Assembly: GCF_020382885.2 (NCBI RefSeq)
Contig: NC_058499.1
Coordinates: 1,758,001 to 1,822,000 of the forward strand
Length of the DNA stretch: 64,000 nt
Reading direction: 5' to 3'
From: Scatophagus argus
Taxonomy: Eukaryota > Chordata > Actinopteri > Scatophagidae
Both the position numbers and the translations under genes were made by a program. Under the pieces are notes generated by a model. The model searched no databases. It saw nothing but the letters and a program-made list of their open reading frames with translations, and was not told where the DNA came from. Of this stretch, positions 25,201 through 38,800 are shown piece after piece (the stretch's first letter is position 1; each line of letters starts with the position of its first letter).

Positions 25201-27110
25201 CTCTGGACAATGACTCAGGAAGGCTTTGGGGTGAGAAAATCCCCAAACCTGTCTGTGTGAGGACACCCGGCCAAATCGGAGAGAGAAGAATCTGCTTTTT
25301 AAATTCACACAGCTCAGACAGAAATGCAGATACAAGACGGCGTGAGGTGGAGCCATGAAGCCTCCGTTAACACATCCAAACGAGCCACAGACATGTAATC
25401 GACGTTGTTGTACGACACCAAAAACGTCAGCAAAACAACAGAAATTCTCCTGCTGCGTGACACGCTGAGGCGGGAAGCGGTTCACACAGGGCAGCGCTCA
25501 CCATGCAGGGTTGACTCCCACCATGAGGACGAGCCTCAAGGCGATCCTGCGGTGGAGACCCCACTTCTCGATGGACGTGGCGAGGCAGGTGACCCCCACC
25601 AGCAAGAAGTGGAAGTCTTTAAAGTACTCCTTCGCCACCTGGAAGAGGAACAGAGGCGGAGTGATACGAGAGCGCTGCTGTGGGCTCAGAGGGGACAAAG
25701 AAGGCGGGAAAACTGTTCAGATGCTGGCTTTTATTCGTGTTAATGACTGAGGAAACTCAAACCAAGCAGCAGAGAAGATGCCAAAATAAACAAACAGAAG
25801 CACAAATGACCAAAACGAGCACAAACACGCAGGCTGTGACTTCATTTAGTTTCCTTGTTAATCAAAAGTAGACATTTTTCCTCTTACATGCAGTGCAATT
25901 TATCCACCCAGATTGTTTTGGAGATGACATTTTCTGTTTACTTTCCATGTTACCACACATTAATGTTTACATCCCGCCTCGTCACGGACACGAGCCTCTC
26001 GTCTTTGGGTAGATGCACGTTTCCTTCTGCCAAAGAAAATAGTCCCTACATGAAACTGCTCGCAACAAGCTCTGTGGATTATTTTGAGCAACCGGGTCAT
26101 GATTTAAGGAAAGAGACATCGTCACATGTATTTTTAATTTATGCTGAACAGAAGGCAGACGTCTCTACAGGTGACTCCAAAACTCCACGCCACACACCAA
26201 AACTATCCGGACGGATAAACGGCACTACAGGGGAGAGGAAATATGCGTAGTTTTTGACTTTGGGGTGAACTGTCCCTTTAAGTTGAAGAACAGCGTGGCC
26301 AGAAAACAGACTGATGTACTCACGTCCGATGACTTCATGATGCCAAACACGGGGAACAAGATGGCGGGGAACATGGCGGTCACGGGCAGAGGAATCACCT
26401 CGGCCACCCAGAAGATGGCCATCAGCAGCAACACAAAGGCACATTCTGCCTCCTGCAGGGACGAAACACACAGAGGTAGGTGCGTTTACCTGTCGTACAG
26501 GATTTAAAGCAAAAATGTGCACGCATTCAGTTTAAATTAGTTTACCACATAAAGAACCAATCAGCAGCCACTCATTTACAGCAACGCTTTACACTGTTCG
26601 CATCCTGCAGTTCCTCTAACGTCCACCAGCTTCTGCTGCAGGAAAGCTTTGGCTGCCCTGAAAGCCACTGACTTCTGTGTGCGTTATGTTTTTGTTTTAT
26701 GACAGTGTGCGAGACAGGTGTATGTGATGATTACGTAAGTCCAACACTCACCTGCTCTGGTTTAGGACTGGTTGGTCTGGAGAAAAATATATGGCCCTTA
26801 AGGCGCAAGATACGTCACTTTCATCACCAGCTTATTTCTAACTTTGTCTTCAGAGATAACAACAGTGCAGTAGAACATCATAAGACAAATAGATCATAAT
26901 CTTTCAATGTCTTTCAAAGTTCTTTCATGCCCTGAGTTCGATTCAGAGGAGCGTTACTGCTGCTCTGTGCACTCGTCTGGTTGCAGGCATGTAAAGCAGA
27001 CTAACCTTGGTCCCGATGACAAGAGGAAGAGGAAGCAGCAGCAGAGGCGAGAGAACAATCATGGCCAGCCTGTGATAGTTCCTCAGCGCTCTGCTCCATC
27101 CCTCCAGCAT
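17120..27110 (-). CDS. slc13a1: slc13a1, sodium/sulfate cotransporter (NaS1)
   Basis: SLC13 transporter moving sulfate with Na+ across apical epithelial membranes. Fourteen exons join without a frame break to 551 aa: 27006-27110, 26324-26452, 25502-25638, 24921-25087, 24616-24655, 23771-23896, 23536-23655, 23040-23138, 20072-20173, 19340-19431, 18541-18635, 18160-18321, 17352-17489, 17120-17263. All have GT-AG borders. Landmarks: YFKDFHFLLVGVTCLATSIE (exon 3), the first sodium motif as Q141-N142-T143 (usually SNT), SSNIGG at 211-216, LVGGGFALA (exon 11), the second motif TEVASNAAT, then NPPNAIVFAYGH and VKAGLGVNVIGV at the C-terminus. These match NaS1 better than the NaS2 or citrate branch as I recall them. 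The cytosolic loop near residues 165-195 is short; an optional 75-nt exon at 24420-24494 would lengthen it. Human NaS1 is 595 aa. Start: first ATG before a hydrophobic helix. Confidence 0.93.
18660..19165. repeat. (CAGG/CAGA/GAGA)n tetranucleotide array
   Basis: About 500 bp of CAGG, CAGA and GAGA units with occasional TAGA or CAAA variants, in the slc13a1 intron between exons 10 and 11. Because stops are rare in such repeats, it gives two long Cys/Leu/Pro/Ser-rich minus-strand frames that are artefacts. Confidence 0.95.
20290..22350. repeat. 2-kb (GACT)n satellite with higher-order structure
   Basis: An almost uninterrupted array of GACT/TGAC units within the slc13a1 intron between exons 8 and 9. 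Variant units (GAGTGGACT, CGGGCTGACT, CGGACAGACT) mark longer repeats. One block with CGGACAGACT pairs and a CGGGCT marker recurs after about 251 bp (20771 and 21022; 20881 and 21132). A quadruple CGGA block recurs at 21474, 22044 and 22153. This is layered amplification, not simple slippage. True length may differ between individuals or be mis-assembled. Confidence 0.95.
24420..24494 (-). other. Candidate cassette exon of slc13a1
   Basis: Between exons 5 and 6, a 75-nt stretch is bounded by TGGCCAG at its acceptor and CAG|GTTGGT at its donor. It starts with one base and ends with two, exactly the phase needed between the flanking exons. It adds 25 residues without a stop, rich in Arg (LLKRR...SRCRPRRSP). 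It would fall in the cytosolic loop, which is longer in other family members. I do not recognise the peptide, so this may be coincidental. Confidence 0.4.
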
Positions 27111-29615
27111 TCTGTTTCTTCTGGTCTTGTCTTTGCTCTCTTGGGCAGGATCTGGTTGTAATCCAGCGGTTTTGAGGCTAAAAGACAACTCAGAGGCTCA
27201 TGGCCGTCCTGGTGTCGAGCTGACCTTCTTTTCAGAGACTCAGCCTCCAACCCTCGAAGGTCACAGGTTACGTGTTTTCTTGAGCAAGACGCCAAACCTG
27301 CTTTCTAATTGCCGGTTATCTCTGCAGTAACACAGAGGGGAGATAAAAAAGTCACATAGCTTTTAATTTATGACACTTCAAAGCGGCAGTATCAGGGGAT
27401 TTATGGTACTTGGTTTGCTGGGGATGGATTTTCTTCTTTTGATAGATCTGTGCTGGCAGATTCTCCCCGTTTCCTGTGTTTGTGCTCAGCTTGACCAGCA
27501 ACGATTACTCGATCAATGGATTAGCCAGTGCTTTTGCTGCTTTTCTGAATGCAGAGTCTTTAGGTTGTGAGCTGCTGGTTGGACAACTTGAAGATTTGCG
27601 ATGAGCAACTTTCACATTTTCTAATCAATTAATTGCAAAGATAATCTATATGAAGACAGGGGTTGGTTCGTCCTGGTGGAGCTGATAAACATCTACTCAT
27701 CTAACTCTGGTTTACGTGATATTTTGTGTGAGTTTTGTTGAGTGTTCCAATTTTTGACCGAAAGCCATCCAATGAAAGATGCCTCCTGTGATGTACTAAT
27801 GAAGGATACGTGATTATAGACGAACCAAACATAATTCTGAATATTCCATTTCTGCTTCTAAATCCTCCACACTGCACCTTTTGTGACTTTCACTCTGCAT
27901 GAATCAGAAAATGAATGAATCAGTTTTTTGTCACTGCATATGAATGTTTACAAATTGTGAACACTTCAGATTTTCAGCCTGGTTTGCCTTTTCAGTATAC
28001 ATATTTTTAATCAAGGCTAATTACCTCACATCAGCTTGAAACCCGTCTGATGGTGGCTCAGCCTCACGTATCACTGGGGGTTTGAAGTAAAGGCCAGTAG
28101 GTTTAGACACGAGCGTCCGGACACCACCTGACTGTGAGACAAAGAAACGTCCCGTGAAGACGGCGAGGACTGCGAGAGCAATACATCACCTTCTGCTCTG
28201 TGTGGTGTCATACGACAGCTCGTCACACTGCGTCACATTTGTCTTCAGGTGTACTTTTAACTCCTTATCTTTAAATTCCTAGAGGGCCGTTAAACAGTTG
28301 CTAACTCTATTCGTGACCTTTGGCTAACGCTTCTGATTATCAAAATGTTATTTTCCCTGAGCTTACCACACAAGCTGGAAGTATCTGAGATGATGGATTG
28401 GATGAAGCTTCCTTAGATACCTCACACCACTTCAACACATTCATGTGGAGGCTTGGGTGGGCCTGAACAACAACTACAGACTTGACCACGTTGATTCATT
28501 TTTTAGATTTAAGTTACTTTATTAATCCCAAGCTGGGAAATGACTTCTCTGTATTTAACCCATCACTGATTGAAACACACACACACGCAACATGCAGTGA
28601 AACACAGGAGCAGTGGGCTGCAATGGGGGGTGGGGACATTATCACTCCACCACACTCAAATTTTTCCTGCCCATCCGGTGGGGGAATCGAACCAATGACC
28701 TTCCGATCACAAGCCGCTTTTCCAACCTCTAGGCAACGGCTGCCCCCAATTACTAACTAATCCAATGATTATGGAAAGTAGATGAGGTGAGTGTGAAGCG
28801 AGTCACGAACTGAGCCAACACCTGCACGCAGCATCACGTCCCGACTCCAAATTCATCAAATACGCCTAAGCTTCGAACATGACGCTACTCATAAGGAATA
28901 TCTAATGTAGCCAGTTAGACTTTCAAAATAAAGGACCTCTGCTGTGGGGTTCACGTCTGTCTGTTAAATACATGAGACAGACACGAGATTTTAAGCTTTA
29001 TTTACAAATTGAGTCGTTGAGCGATCGGTCCATGAAGCGTCTCAGTGGTCACTTCTCTCATCATGAGTAAACGTGTGAATGCAACGTCATGGTGGACAAA
29101 ATGCTGAGGCTTTCCTCACCTTCTGCTGCAGTGAGATGTTGGTTTCTGTTCACAGACAAACTGAATTTCCCTCGGGATTAATAAAGTATCTATCTATCCA
29201 TCCATCTAACTGTTCAGTGGGTTTGAAGTGTTCGTCTTGTTGTTGTCAAGATTGATTTTGCTCAATGTTAACGTATGGAGGCGTAAAATGAAATGGCAAA
29301 CACAAACATTCATTATCTTAATTGTTTCTCACTTCTTGTCCATTTCAGGCTTAAGTTTCGATGCTGTTGAAAACACCCAAAAGAGAAATTTAGAAGACGG
29401 ATGTTAGGATCACCTCAGTTTAGAATTCTTTGCAGAAGTTGAGCCCTGGACACCAGTGTGCACATGTCAAATACATCCCATTTTCCAAACAAATGCACCC
29501 AAACGAGTCCAAACCAGGAGGACAACTCATGAAGTTCACACAGAATATGTTAGAAAGTGGCAGACAACATGAGCGCAGGAGGAAACAGTGACAGAAGACA
29601 TTAAACTGCAGGGTG
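27111..29615. other. Intergenic region between slc13a1 and iqub
   Basis: Upstream of slc13a1 and downstream of iqub. No exon is supported. It contains a minus-strand SINE (28495-28747) and a second SINE-type tail at 29157-29215 (CCCTCGGGATTAATAAAGTA followed by ATCT units). The low-coordinate end of the iqub 3' UTR must lie here; a minus-strand AATAAA at 28997-29002 is one possible signal. No clear TATA box could be assigned to slc13a1. Confidence 0.55.
28495..28747 (-). mobile_element. tRNA-derived SINE
   Basis: Read on the minus strand, it starts with GGGGCAGCCGTTGCCTAGAG and carries a B-box-like GGTTCGATTCC 50-60 bases in. This is the layout of an RNA polymerase III promoter in a tRNA-headed SINE. 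The body includes a G-rich stretch and a CA run. It ends with ATTTCCCAGCTTGGGATTAA and TAAAGTAACTT. The same tail type recurs at 15436-15482 and 29157-29215. It does not fold as a full tRNA gene, so it is not called a tRNA. Confidence 0.75.
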
Positions 29616-29816
29616 TTAATGAGCTGAGGCCGGCGAGGTGTCGATGGCATGGCCGCCTGTCGCCATGGTGACGGGCTTGGAGACAAGCTGGTTGCCCAGG
29701 GCAGTGGCCGGCTGAGAGTCCAGGTACTCGGCCACGACGGAGATCTGGCTGAAGTGGCGCCGAGCCAGCGTGTGTTTTTGCTGGATCCCGCGGATGAAGG
29801 CGACCTCATATGCCTG

Positions 29817-29850
<34 letters not shown>

Positions 29851-32800
29851 AGGGAGGCTCAGTTTGTGTAGCAGCTGCAGTCCAAACTTCAGCAGCTGCT
29901 TTTTTACTCAAGACCAAACAAAGTGCCAGAGAGAGACCTAAAGAGCTAAACAGTGAAATGTGTTGTTAAACTCCGTCAGAGTCGATGCCCACAAAGCTCA
30001 CTGCCACAGGTGCAACAGGTGCGTCACACACAGGTGGAGAAACGTGGCCGAGCTCGTAGCTCACCTTGTCACAGGTATGCTCCACACAAGGAGTTAAGTG
30101 AACCACATGAACTCGCGTTAATGATTAGCTCGTTATTCCGGGTGTGTTCACGAGTCCACTCTGAAAAGGTCAGAATGTCGTCTGAACTGTCGGCCACAAG
30201 TCCGCTTCTGCATTACTTTATATTTTGTGAAGAGTGATGAGAAGCTTTACTTGCATTTGCTTCACTTCTGTTTTCTGGGCGGCGCTTTTAATTCTCATAT
30301 AATGCTGGATAGTTTAATGAATAACAATACGTCATATTTTATTTGGCAGATTTTGAGTAAAATCTGTGTCACTCTTTCCATTAAAAGAATCAAGTTACTA
30401 ATGAGCTGACGGGAGTTCATTTATAAAATAAAGCCGTGGGGATTCTGTTCTTTATTTTTGTCCTTGTTTATCTTAAAAATATATCAAAAAGAACCAATAA
30501 GAGTACCACTGAAGTACCAGTAGGCAGTATCGGTAAGAGCAGCAGTACCACTGAAGACCCTGATCTCTGTGCCCACATGTGTGATGTGAGTGCAGGTGGC
30601 TGTGTGGACACACCTTGTGGACATCGTCCACCTCCATGTGAGCTGAAGTCTCTTCTTTGGACAGCAGGATGCAGTTCCAAGGGCTCCAGTCCCTCTGACG
30701 CTCCCAGCGGACAAACACCAGGTTGTAGACGTCGCTGCTGGCATCAAGGGCGGAGCAGGACGTCCAGACCACATCCACCAGGTACCGCACATCCTCCACC
30801 TGACAGGACACACAGGCAGACATCTTGTTTCGGGTGTCCATCACAGCTAACTGTACGGGAAACAGAAAGAATCTTCTTGAAGCTCGCAGCCTCTGACCGA
30901 CAGATCACCTGCAGCAGGAAGGGGATCTTGGCTTCCGGGTTGAGCTGCTGCTCGTCGGTCCTCAGCCTCTTCAGGATGTTTTTGTAGCAGGAGAAGTCAT
31001 CGCGGGGTCTTGCTATGTTGTTGAGTGTGGCGCAGTCGCGGCACCGACCGCTCAGACGGCCGCTGGTGGACGGGCTGAAGCTGGCAGAGTGAAGGTAGCG
31101 GTTGCAGCCCCGACAGAGGAACATGCTGTTCTTCAGCTGGGAGGGATTCTGGGGAACCTGGGGAAGATTTAGAATAGTTCATATGCCACTTATACCTGAG
31201 TGTGGACATGATCTCAGACCAGCAGGCCTTTTTGCGCACCTTCAGCAGCTTGGCCACCTCAGGGTTAAACGCTGGTGTTTTGATGTATTGGAGGAACAGA
31301 GTGGAGATCCTCGTTCTAAGCCCCTCCAGACTCGCTGCCTTAACGCCTCGAGTCATCAGGTCCACCTCCCTGTCAATCAAATCCACGATGTCCCGCGTCA
31401 GCTGACACTCATGCTCCTGTCCAGTAAGGATAAAAATCATCAGGCTACCAAAAGTAACATAACAGAAAACAGTTCAGGTAGCTCTGATAAAAGAAGAACA
31501 GATGAGTTGTGACATACCAACCATTAAAAACTCCCACCATATCCTATGAGAACTATGAGACACTGAAGAGCACGGCAGCTCCACAGGCGTTAGTTCCTAT
31601 TTATTCAGGGTCTCCTACGTGTTGTCAATCTGTATGCTTTCCAGTGAAAGCAAATGTTATTTCATTTAGCAAACTGTATGTATTTCACTTCTAGCAGCTC
31701 CACTTCAACATGTTGTGTCATTCTGAACTTTTCTCTGCGGGGGCCCAGAGAGCTTTTATAGAAACCCTGTGAAACCTTTGCTTTCGTGTGGCTGCAGGTG
31801 GGGTTAGGAAGGTGCCTTGCGATTAAGTGCTGAGAATCGGGCGAGGAAACTACACAACGCAGTGTAGTGTTAGCTTCAGTACACACAGTCACTGATAACA
31901 TTTCTCTGATGCTAAGAACTGAGTTGGACGCCTTCTGCTTGCTGGTTAACTTCCTGTTTCCGCAGACACAGACTCACGTGGCGGAGCAGACAGCAGAGAT
32001 TATCACACACTGACGCGGCACCATTAAATGTTTGAGCTGTGTGTGTGTGTGTGAGCGTGTGGTACCTTGACGGTGTGTTTGAGTGTCATCAGGACTTGGA
32101 GTCTCTGCTCCTGGCTCGCAGCCGACACGCTGAGCTCGCTGTACAGATCTCGCAGCTGTTTGGCTCTGATGGTGTGTTCACTGTCCATCTCGATCATTCG
32201 ACCGTCCGCTGCTCGCCAGCGATGAGGAGCCGCACACTGAAAACACCGTCACACTGCTGCTGGTAATACTGCTGTGACACCTGGCCACGACATTACGATT
32301 AAGACTGATGCAAATTAACACTACTAACTATTAACACTACTAGTGTTATTACTACTACTGCTACTGGCACTGGTATTACAACTACAACTTTGACTACTGC
32401 TATTCTTACTGATTCTCCTCCTCATACTACCACTACTACTGCTACTGCTAGTCTTGCAGAACTAACAGAAGGCTACAACTCCTACACCCACTGTGTCTGC
32501 TGCTCGTCCTGCGGCCCTTACAGCCACCACCACAGCACTAAGCAGCACCTCAGCACCTCTGACCTTGTCCAGGAAGTTCCTCACAGCTTTGTCATAGTTT
32601 TTGCTCTGAGCGGCGATGCGATGGCGTCCGATGTCGGCGATGAGCTGCATCTCCTGCTTCAGCAGCGAGCAGAGAGCTTCCTTCCTCTCGGCTCCTCGCA
32701 GGGACGAGTTGATCCGCTGCTCCTCCTCGCTCCTCCACCCTGTGACACACACACTTTAATCAGCACACAGCTCTCCAACAGAGCAGCTGTGGAAGGTAAC

Positions 32801-35800
32801 TAAGGACATTTACTCACATATGGTACTTCAGTACACCTTAGAGGTACTTGTACTTGACTGTTTTCTTTTCATGTTACTTCATACGGATAGCAGCTTTAGG
32901 CAATAGTTAGAAATTACATTTTCTGCATTTTATAAATAAAAAAATAAATATAAATTAAATGGCCCAACTGTGTAGTTTCTAGCTTCTTGAATGTGAGGAT
33001 TTGCGGCTTTCCCATATAAATCATAATGATATAAGTTAATATATACTCTCTAGAGCCTGGTACAGCAGGTTGAAGTCCTCCCTCCTCTCTGGGTTCATCC
33101 AGCGTTGGCGTCGGTCTCTCAGCTGCTCCTCTTTCTCCTCCTTCCTCCTCCTCTCCTGCACCTCCAGCCAGGCCATCCGCCGGTCCCGCTCCCTCCGCAG
33201 CCGGTCCACCTCCTGCCGGGCCAACCAGCGCCGAGCAAACGACTGCAGACGGATCACCTGGGTGACCAGAGAGGAGGGAAGCAGGTCACCACCGCAGGAT
33301 TTTTAATCATATGACAGGATATCACATCTTCCATACGTGACGCTTTCATTTTTGTTCCAGCAGCAGTGGGTCCAACACTGGTTGTAGTTCTCATTGCTAA
33401 ATTACTGGAATAAAACAAGCAGAAACAACCAAGGGTCACGTATAAAAAACATCATGGTGCGTTCACCCACAGCTCTCAGCCGCCTGTCGTGGTACTCCTC
33501 AGCTGTGATGTAGTTGCCGGGGGTGACCGTGACCAGCCTGTCGTTGAGACAGGAGACGTAGCAGCCGATGCCGGTCATCTGGGTGGAGATGCTGACGGGA
33601 CACTGCTGGGCCTGAGACTTCAGCTCTGCTGTCTGACAAGGACGAAGACAAAGAGACTGAATGAATTCAACACAAGACGGACACGTTTCTATAATCACGT
33701 AGAAAACACTCCGTGGCTGGGCCCAGTCGGAGGGCGGAGAGGTTTGCTCTTCTCCAACCTCTAGGCCACAGCTTGTGTAAAGGTTTTGTTTGATACTGGG
33801 AAAACAAAAAGCTGCTGTACAACATATGACTGAGAACTGAAGCAGGATGACGAGACAGTGACACCTCTGAGCAACAGTTCAGGAAAAATATAAGGAATCA
33901 GCAGTGACTGGTGAAACAGCTTCCTGCTGCAGTGTCAGCTGCACATTCATGTCTCTGACAAGCTGGAATCAACAACAGTCTTAAAGCTTCAAACTAGAGA
34001 TGTCTGGTCTTTCAGCCCCACTGGAACCAGATCACAGAATATCTGCTAACACAGTTAAGACCTGCTCAGTCTAATCGCTGAGTAGACTGCAGAGGACGCA
34101 ACCAAAAACCCACAGTAAACCCACAGAGTCCCACAGTATTTAGAGCTCGGCCACCTCGCAATGCTTCAGAAACAACCGAGGGTCACGTACGCTCCGTCAG
34201 CGAGCCGGAAAACAAATTCAAAATTGAAGGTTATTTAAGGGGGGAAATGATTATAACTGTGTCTCTGAGTTATATACAGTATATTGTGTCTATGTTAAAA
34301 TATCAAAGGCAAGAAGAAAAATAATACAACAGGTCAGTGCAAAATTAAGAAATAAAAAAATAATAAAAACTAAAAAGTCCTGATGTATCTTATAGCGTGT
34401 CTCATACCCACACCCATCTGAGGCGTTTGCCTGTTGGCTGTGAGGAATGAACTGACCTCAGGAACTTAACACATATGAACCGGCCCTAACACAGGTAAAC
34501 CAATGTCTAAAGTATTAATTAAGTTTAGCGACTGCGGCTGAGCAGAGATCAGCTCGCTGCCCCGCAGGCAGACTCTGAGTGCTGATATGGATGAACTGTG
34601 TAATGCAGGGAAGCAGGGCGGCTGTGAACGCAGCTCAGGTCACAGGCTGCCGGCTGTTAATTGAGGTTCAGTGTGGGCAAGATGAGCTGGTGAGTTAACA
34701 TTTTAAATGTTCCAGGCTTGTGACACAGATTGATGAAGCCTGAGTACCACAGAACAAAAAGCCTCTGATTACGGACGACCTTTTGGAACCATCGCAGACG
34801 CCCAAAGGACAGTACACACACTTTACTCGCATTCAGCTGCTACCCTGTACACATCTATGTACTGTATGAACTGTGTCCCCCGACTGTCTGTGAGGACATG
34901 AGCATCTGATGCTCACATCATCAGCACAAACAATCAGACACCGAGATGAAAACTTTGAGCTCCGCAGACAAACATCAGAGGTTACAGAGTGCGTCCTCAA
35001 CACCTGGAGGACACGAGTCCATGACGATCCCATTCTGTGTGTGAGAAGACCACACACACTCACACACAGGGCTCATCAGTGCAGTGGTGTGTGTCTTTGT
35101 ATATGTACATCTGTAATGAGCCAGCCACCATCATTCCATCATTACAGAGTGTGTGTGTGTGTGTGTAGGAGGTACACTAACTCGACGGGGACACACAAAC
35201 ACACACAGTGGGACATAGATGTTGTCTCACACCCAGCGTCATCGCCGCCATAAGAAAAGGCTCCTTTCTCATTAAAGCTGAAGGATTTCCTGTCATTTTA
35301 AAACGGTTTCTTCCAGAGAGCACATCGTGAACGATTCATCATAAAGTGAGCCTTTTGTACGGTTTTATCATCACTTACTTTTCCAGTCCAAATGTGCACA
35401 AATCTTTGACATGGAAAAACCTCAATGACAGCCAATAAAAACGTTCCAACAGCGCTGACGGCGCAGCTGTTGTGATACAAATTATTTGACTTTATAAACA
35501 AACGTTTTCACACCAAGGACACCTAAACTCACACTAAACCGCCATCAGATAAGGATTTAGGTTGGAGATCTTTTAATAAACCCGACCAACTTTGTCCTGC
35601 GTTCTCTCTTTGTGTCACTGGATGCCAGAACAGCAAGAATAAACTGACCGGCTGCTGCATCAGGAGATTTTAATAATTAATCAGGCTTTAATTAAAATGA
35701 TGGTGCAGATTCTCCCTGAGACAGCTGACATTATTTTCATTAACACAAACAACTGATTGCCTTTCGTTTAGTGTTTAAGCGTCAGGTTCTTTCCTCAGAG

Positions 35801-38800
35801 TGATTTTTGTTTAGTTATAATGCTGATTTTGAACGTTATTCTGTCCATAGCTCTTCTGAAGTCATGTTAAAGTTCAGTTTATTTGCACTCAGGCTGCTGC
35901 AGAAGTTCCAGACTTTCATTTTAACTGACACAGTGTAAGAAATAAAGCATCGGCCGTGATGGATTATCTCACTGCAGCCAGATTAAAGTCTCAAGTCTGC
36001 AAGTTTTTCACGGAAATAAAAATGCCTTAAAGCACAGAAATCAATCTGAAAAGTGTTGAGTGATGATTCTTTTAAGTGATATCTGAACTGAAATACTGTG
36101 TGTTTTCTCAGTCGTACTGAAATTCTTCTTCATGAGCGAGAATCAAAGTAATTAAAGCCAACGCTCAGCGGACCGTTCTTCTTCTGCCTTCTGCCTTCAG
36201 AGGCTCATTTACGCTCTTTTTCTCTCTCTGTAATTAGATTGTTTCATTTGCAAGTCATGTTTGTGTCATGCCTGAATGAGAACAATGTTCTGCAGTAATG
36301 AGTGACCTTTGAATGCACCACACACACGTGCTGCTGTCGCTATGTGTGCCTTCATGCCTCTGGATGATTTTATTGTGTTAAATTCTGTCTTGCACACAAA
36401 TCAAGCACCTCCTGAACACGGAGCTCACTTCCTGCTTTGAGGTTCTGTACCTGAGTGTCGCGGCTAAAGACCAGCACTCCTCTCTCGGGTCTCATCTTGG
36501 GCAGGGTCTGGACGGCGGCGTGGTGGTACTCCGTCCCCGTAAGTCGGTGTCTGTAGCCGCCCAGGAAGGCTTTCTGCTGGCGGGGGCGCTCGATCTCCAC
36601 CACCACCTCCTGGAAAACGGCCTCATCTGGAGGTCAGAGAGTCACTTTACAGAAAGCTGAAGTCTGACATTATTCTGAGGCGAGTACAGTGACAAAAACA
36701 CCAAATAACAACACTGTTTGAATTTAGTATTTACTCAGGATGACAGTATCCTCAATCTGCTTTAAAACAGTGAAGATAAAAAAAAAAACAACATTTCATT
36801 TCAAGCTGCATGCAGTGATTTCAGAACGTTTAAACTGACAGACGAGCTGCTGACGAACCGTCGGTTTACTGTCTGCAGAGGACAAAGTGCTCCCACCTGT
36901 CTGGACCCGGACCGTGATGACGTCCGGCATGCTGTCGTGCTCCGGGGGGCGCAGAGGGCGGAGCGGGTGGGAGGCCGGCTCGGTGGAGCTCATCTCCATC
37001 CGGGTGGAGCCGTGAGGCTGGACGCCGAGCTCCATCAGGCTCTGGTGCTCTGCCACTGCTCTGCCTGAAAGACAAGAGAGCCACCAATCAGAAGATCTCA
37101 CAGTCCACAGGTGAGAAGATGAGTCCCACAAAACAAAACAAAGCGTTTTATTTAAAAAACGGGACCGCAGCTTCATAGTATAACTAGAGACGTAAAAGTC
37201 CACAGGAAGCAGACCTGGGAACAGCTGGTCTAACGTGTCCTGGTTAAACTGAAGGTGCGTTTCTTTAGGTATCAGGCTGAAACAACACCTCCCAGGGCCT
37301 GTCAGTAGATAAAGCGTCCGTACCGTCCAGAGAGATCTGCAGCACCTCAGCGGGGACTCTGAGCTCTGAGGCGAGGTGACGCTTCAGCTCGTGAATGCTG
37401 AGCCCGATGGCGAAGGCCACGGTCATCACATGACCCACTGGCACCAGGACCAGCTTCACTGTGACCACACACAAACGTTCTGTCAGACCGTTTACCCCTC
37501 AAATCTGTTTTAGCACAGTTAAGTTAATACAAAGAGGTTTTATTGGTTTTATTAGTTGTGTCATCGTGATGGATATGAAAAGTCTGCTAACTGTTTGCTT
37601 AATGCTGCTTCTTTGTGACTGCTGTCTTTGTTGGTGCTAATGGAACTTTGACAAGACATTGATCCTCATGCTGTGTAATTCCTGTGCCATGTTACCTGGA
37701 AACAGCACCACACGTCTTACTTCACTGCCTTCACGTCTTCCTCAGATGTGAAGATAATGAATATGTTCTGCCTCGCTGTGTTTGTATTTTGTGCTTTATT
37801 GTATCTGAAACTGAACCTGGATGATCTGTGGCTTTGTGAGCCACATGCAATGTTTATTGTAACATAAAGATTGATCCTAGTATTTTAGCTGTCAGTATTT
37901 GTATCTTGTGACATGACAGACAAACTGCACATGATACACACTCTACTACGATTTGATCTGCTTTGGTTGTTACCATGGCAACAACTGCTCCTCCTGGACT
38001 CCATGCTAATAAACAGTATGTCCAAAGTGACATGTTACATCTCTGATATGTTACATTTAAACATACATAACACATGATAAACAAGAGAGAAAAGGAACCA
38101 CTGACAGTAAAATATTTTTGAAACCTGTTAAATCTGTGTTTCTTGTGTAGTTTGTGTGTAGGGTTATGTTGTTTTACGAGAACTGTTTGGGTCCATGTTT
38201 TCCTTCACATTTTCTTACCTGTGAATCGGAGTCGTACCTGTAGCTGTAGCGTTTCCAACGTTGTCTTTTCTCTGAGGCTGTCCAAGCTGCTCAGCATCAG
38301 CGGGCAGGTCAGTTTCTGCTTCTTCTGCAGTGTCCAACACATCTGCACAGTCCAGAAGGACAAAACACATTTAAACTGCAATAAAAAAACACCTTCCAGT
38401 CACCAGATTGAGAAAATCTTTCATTTTCTTTGTGGTCTTCTTCACATGGTGGCGAGGAGGTCACGTGACACCCCAAACTGCTCATATATTTCTTTTCATC
38501 TTCATGTATCATAAATCTTGTCACCACAATCAGCATATTTATGTGATTTTGTTGGTCTGTTCTGTACACGAGTCTGACGCCTCCTCTGTGGCTTTTCCTG
38601 AGGTTTATTCAGTGAGTTTACCCTCCTCAGTCAGGTGTCTAAGCACACTCACAAAGCCAGTGTGATTTGTGATTTTGGCCAATATAAATAAAACTGATTG
38701 AACTTTTCTTCCTGGCACAGCGTTTTGAGTGATGGGAACATCTGCCTGATGTTTGACGAGGATTTAAAATGAACTTTAAAATGAACTGTTTATGAACCAA

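Noticed and set aside
28640-28747. tRNA-like sequence with a B-box.
   Set aside because: It is the head of a SINE with a retroposon body and tail, not a free tRNA gene.
30436-31512. Plus-strand open frames of 136-183 aa.
   Set aside because: They run opposite iqub exons 11-13 and show no protein of their own.
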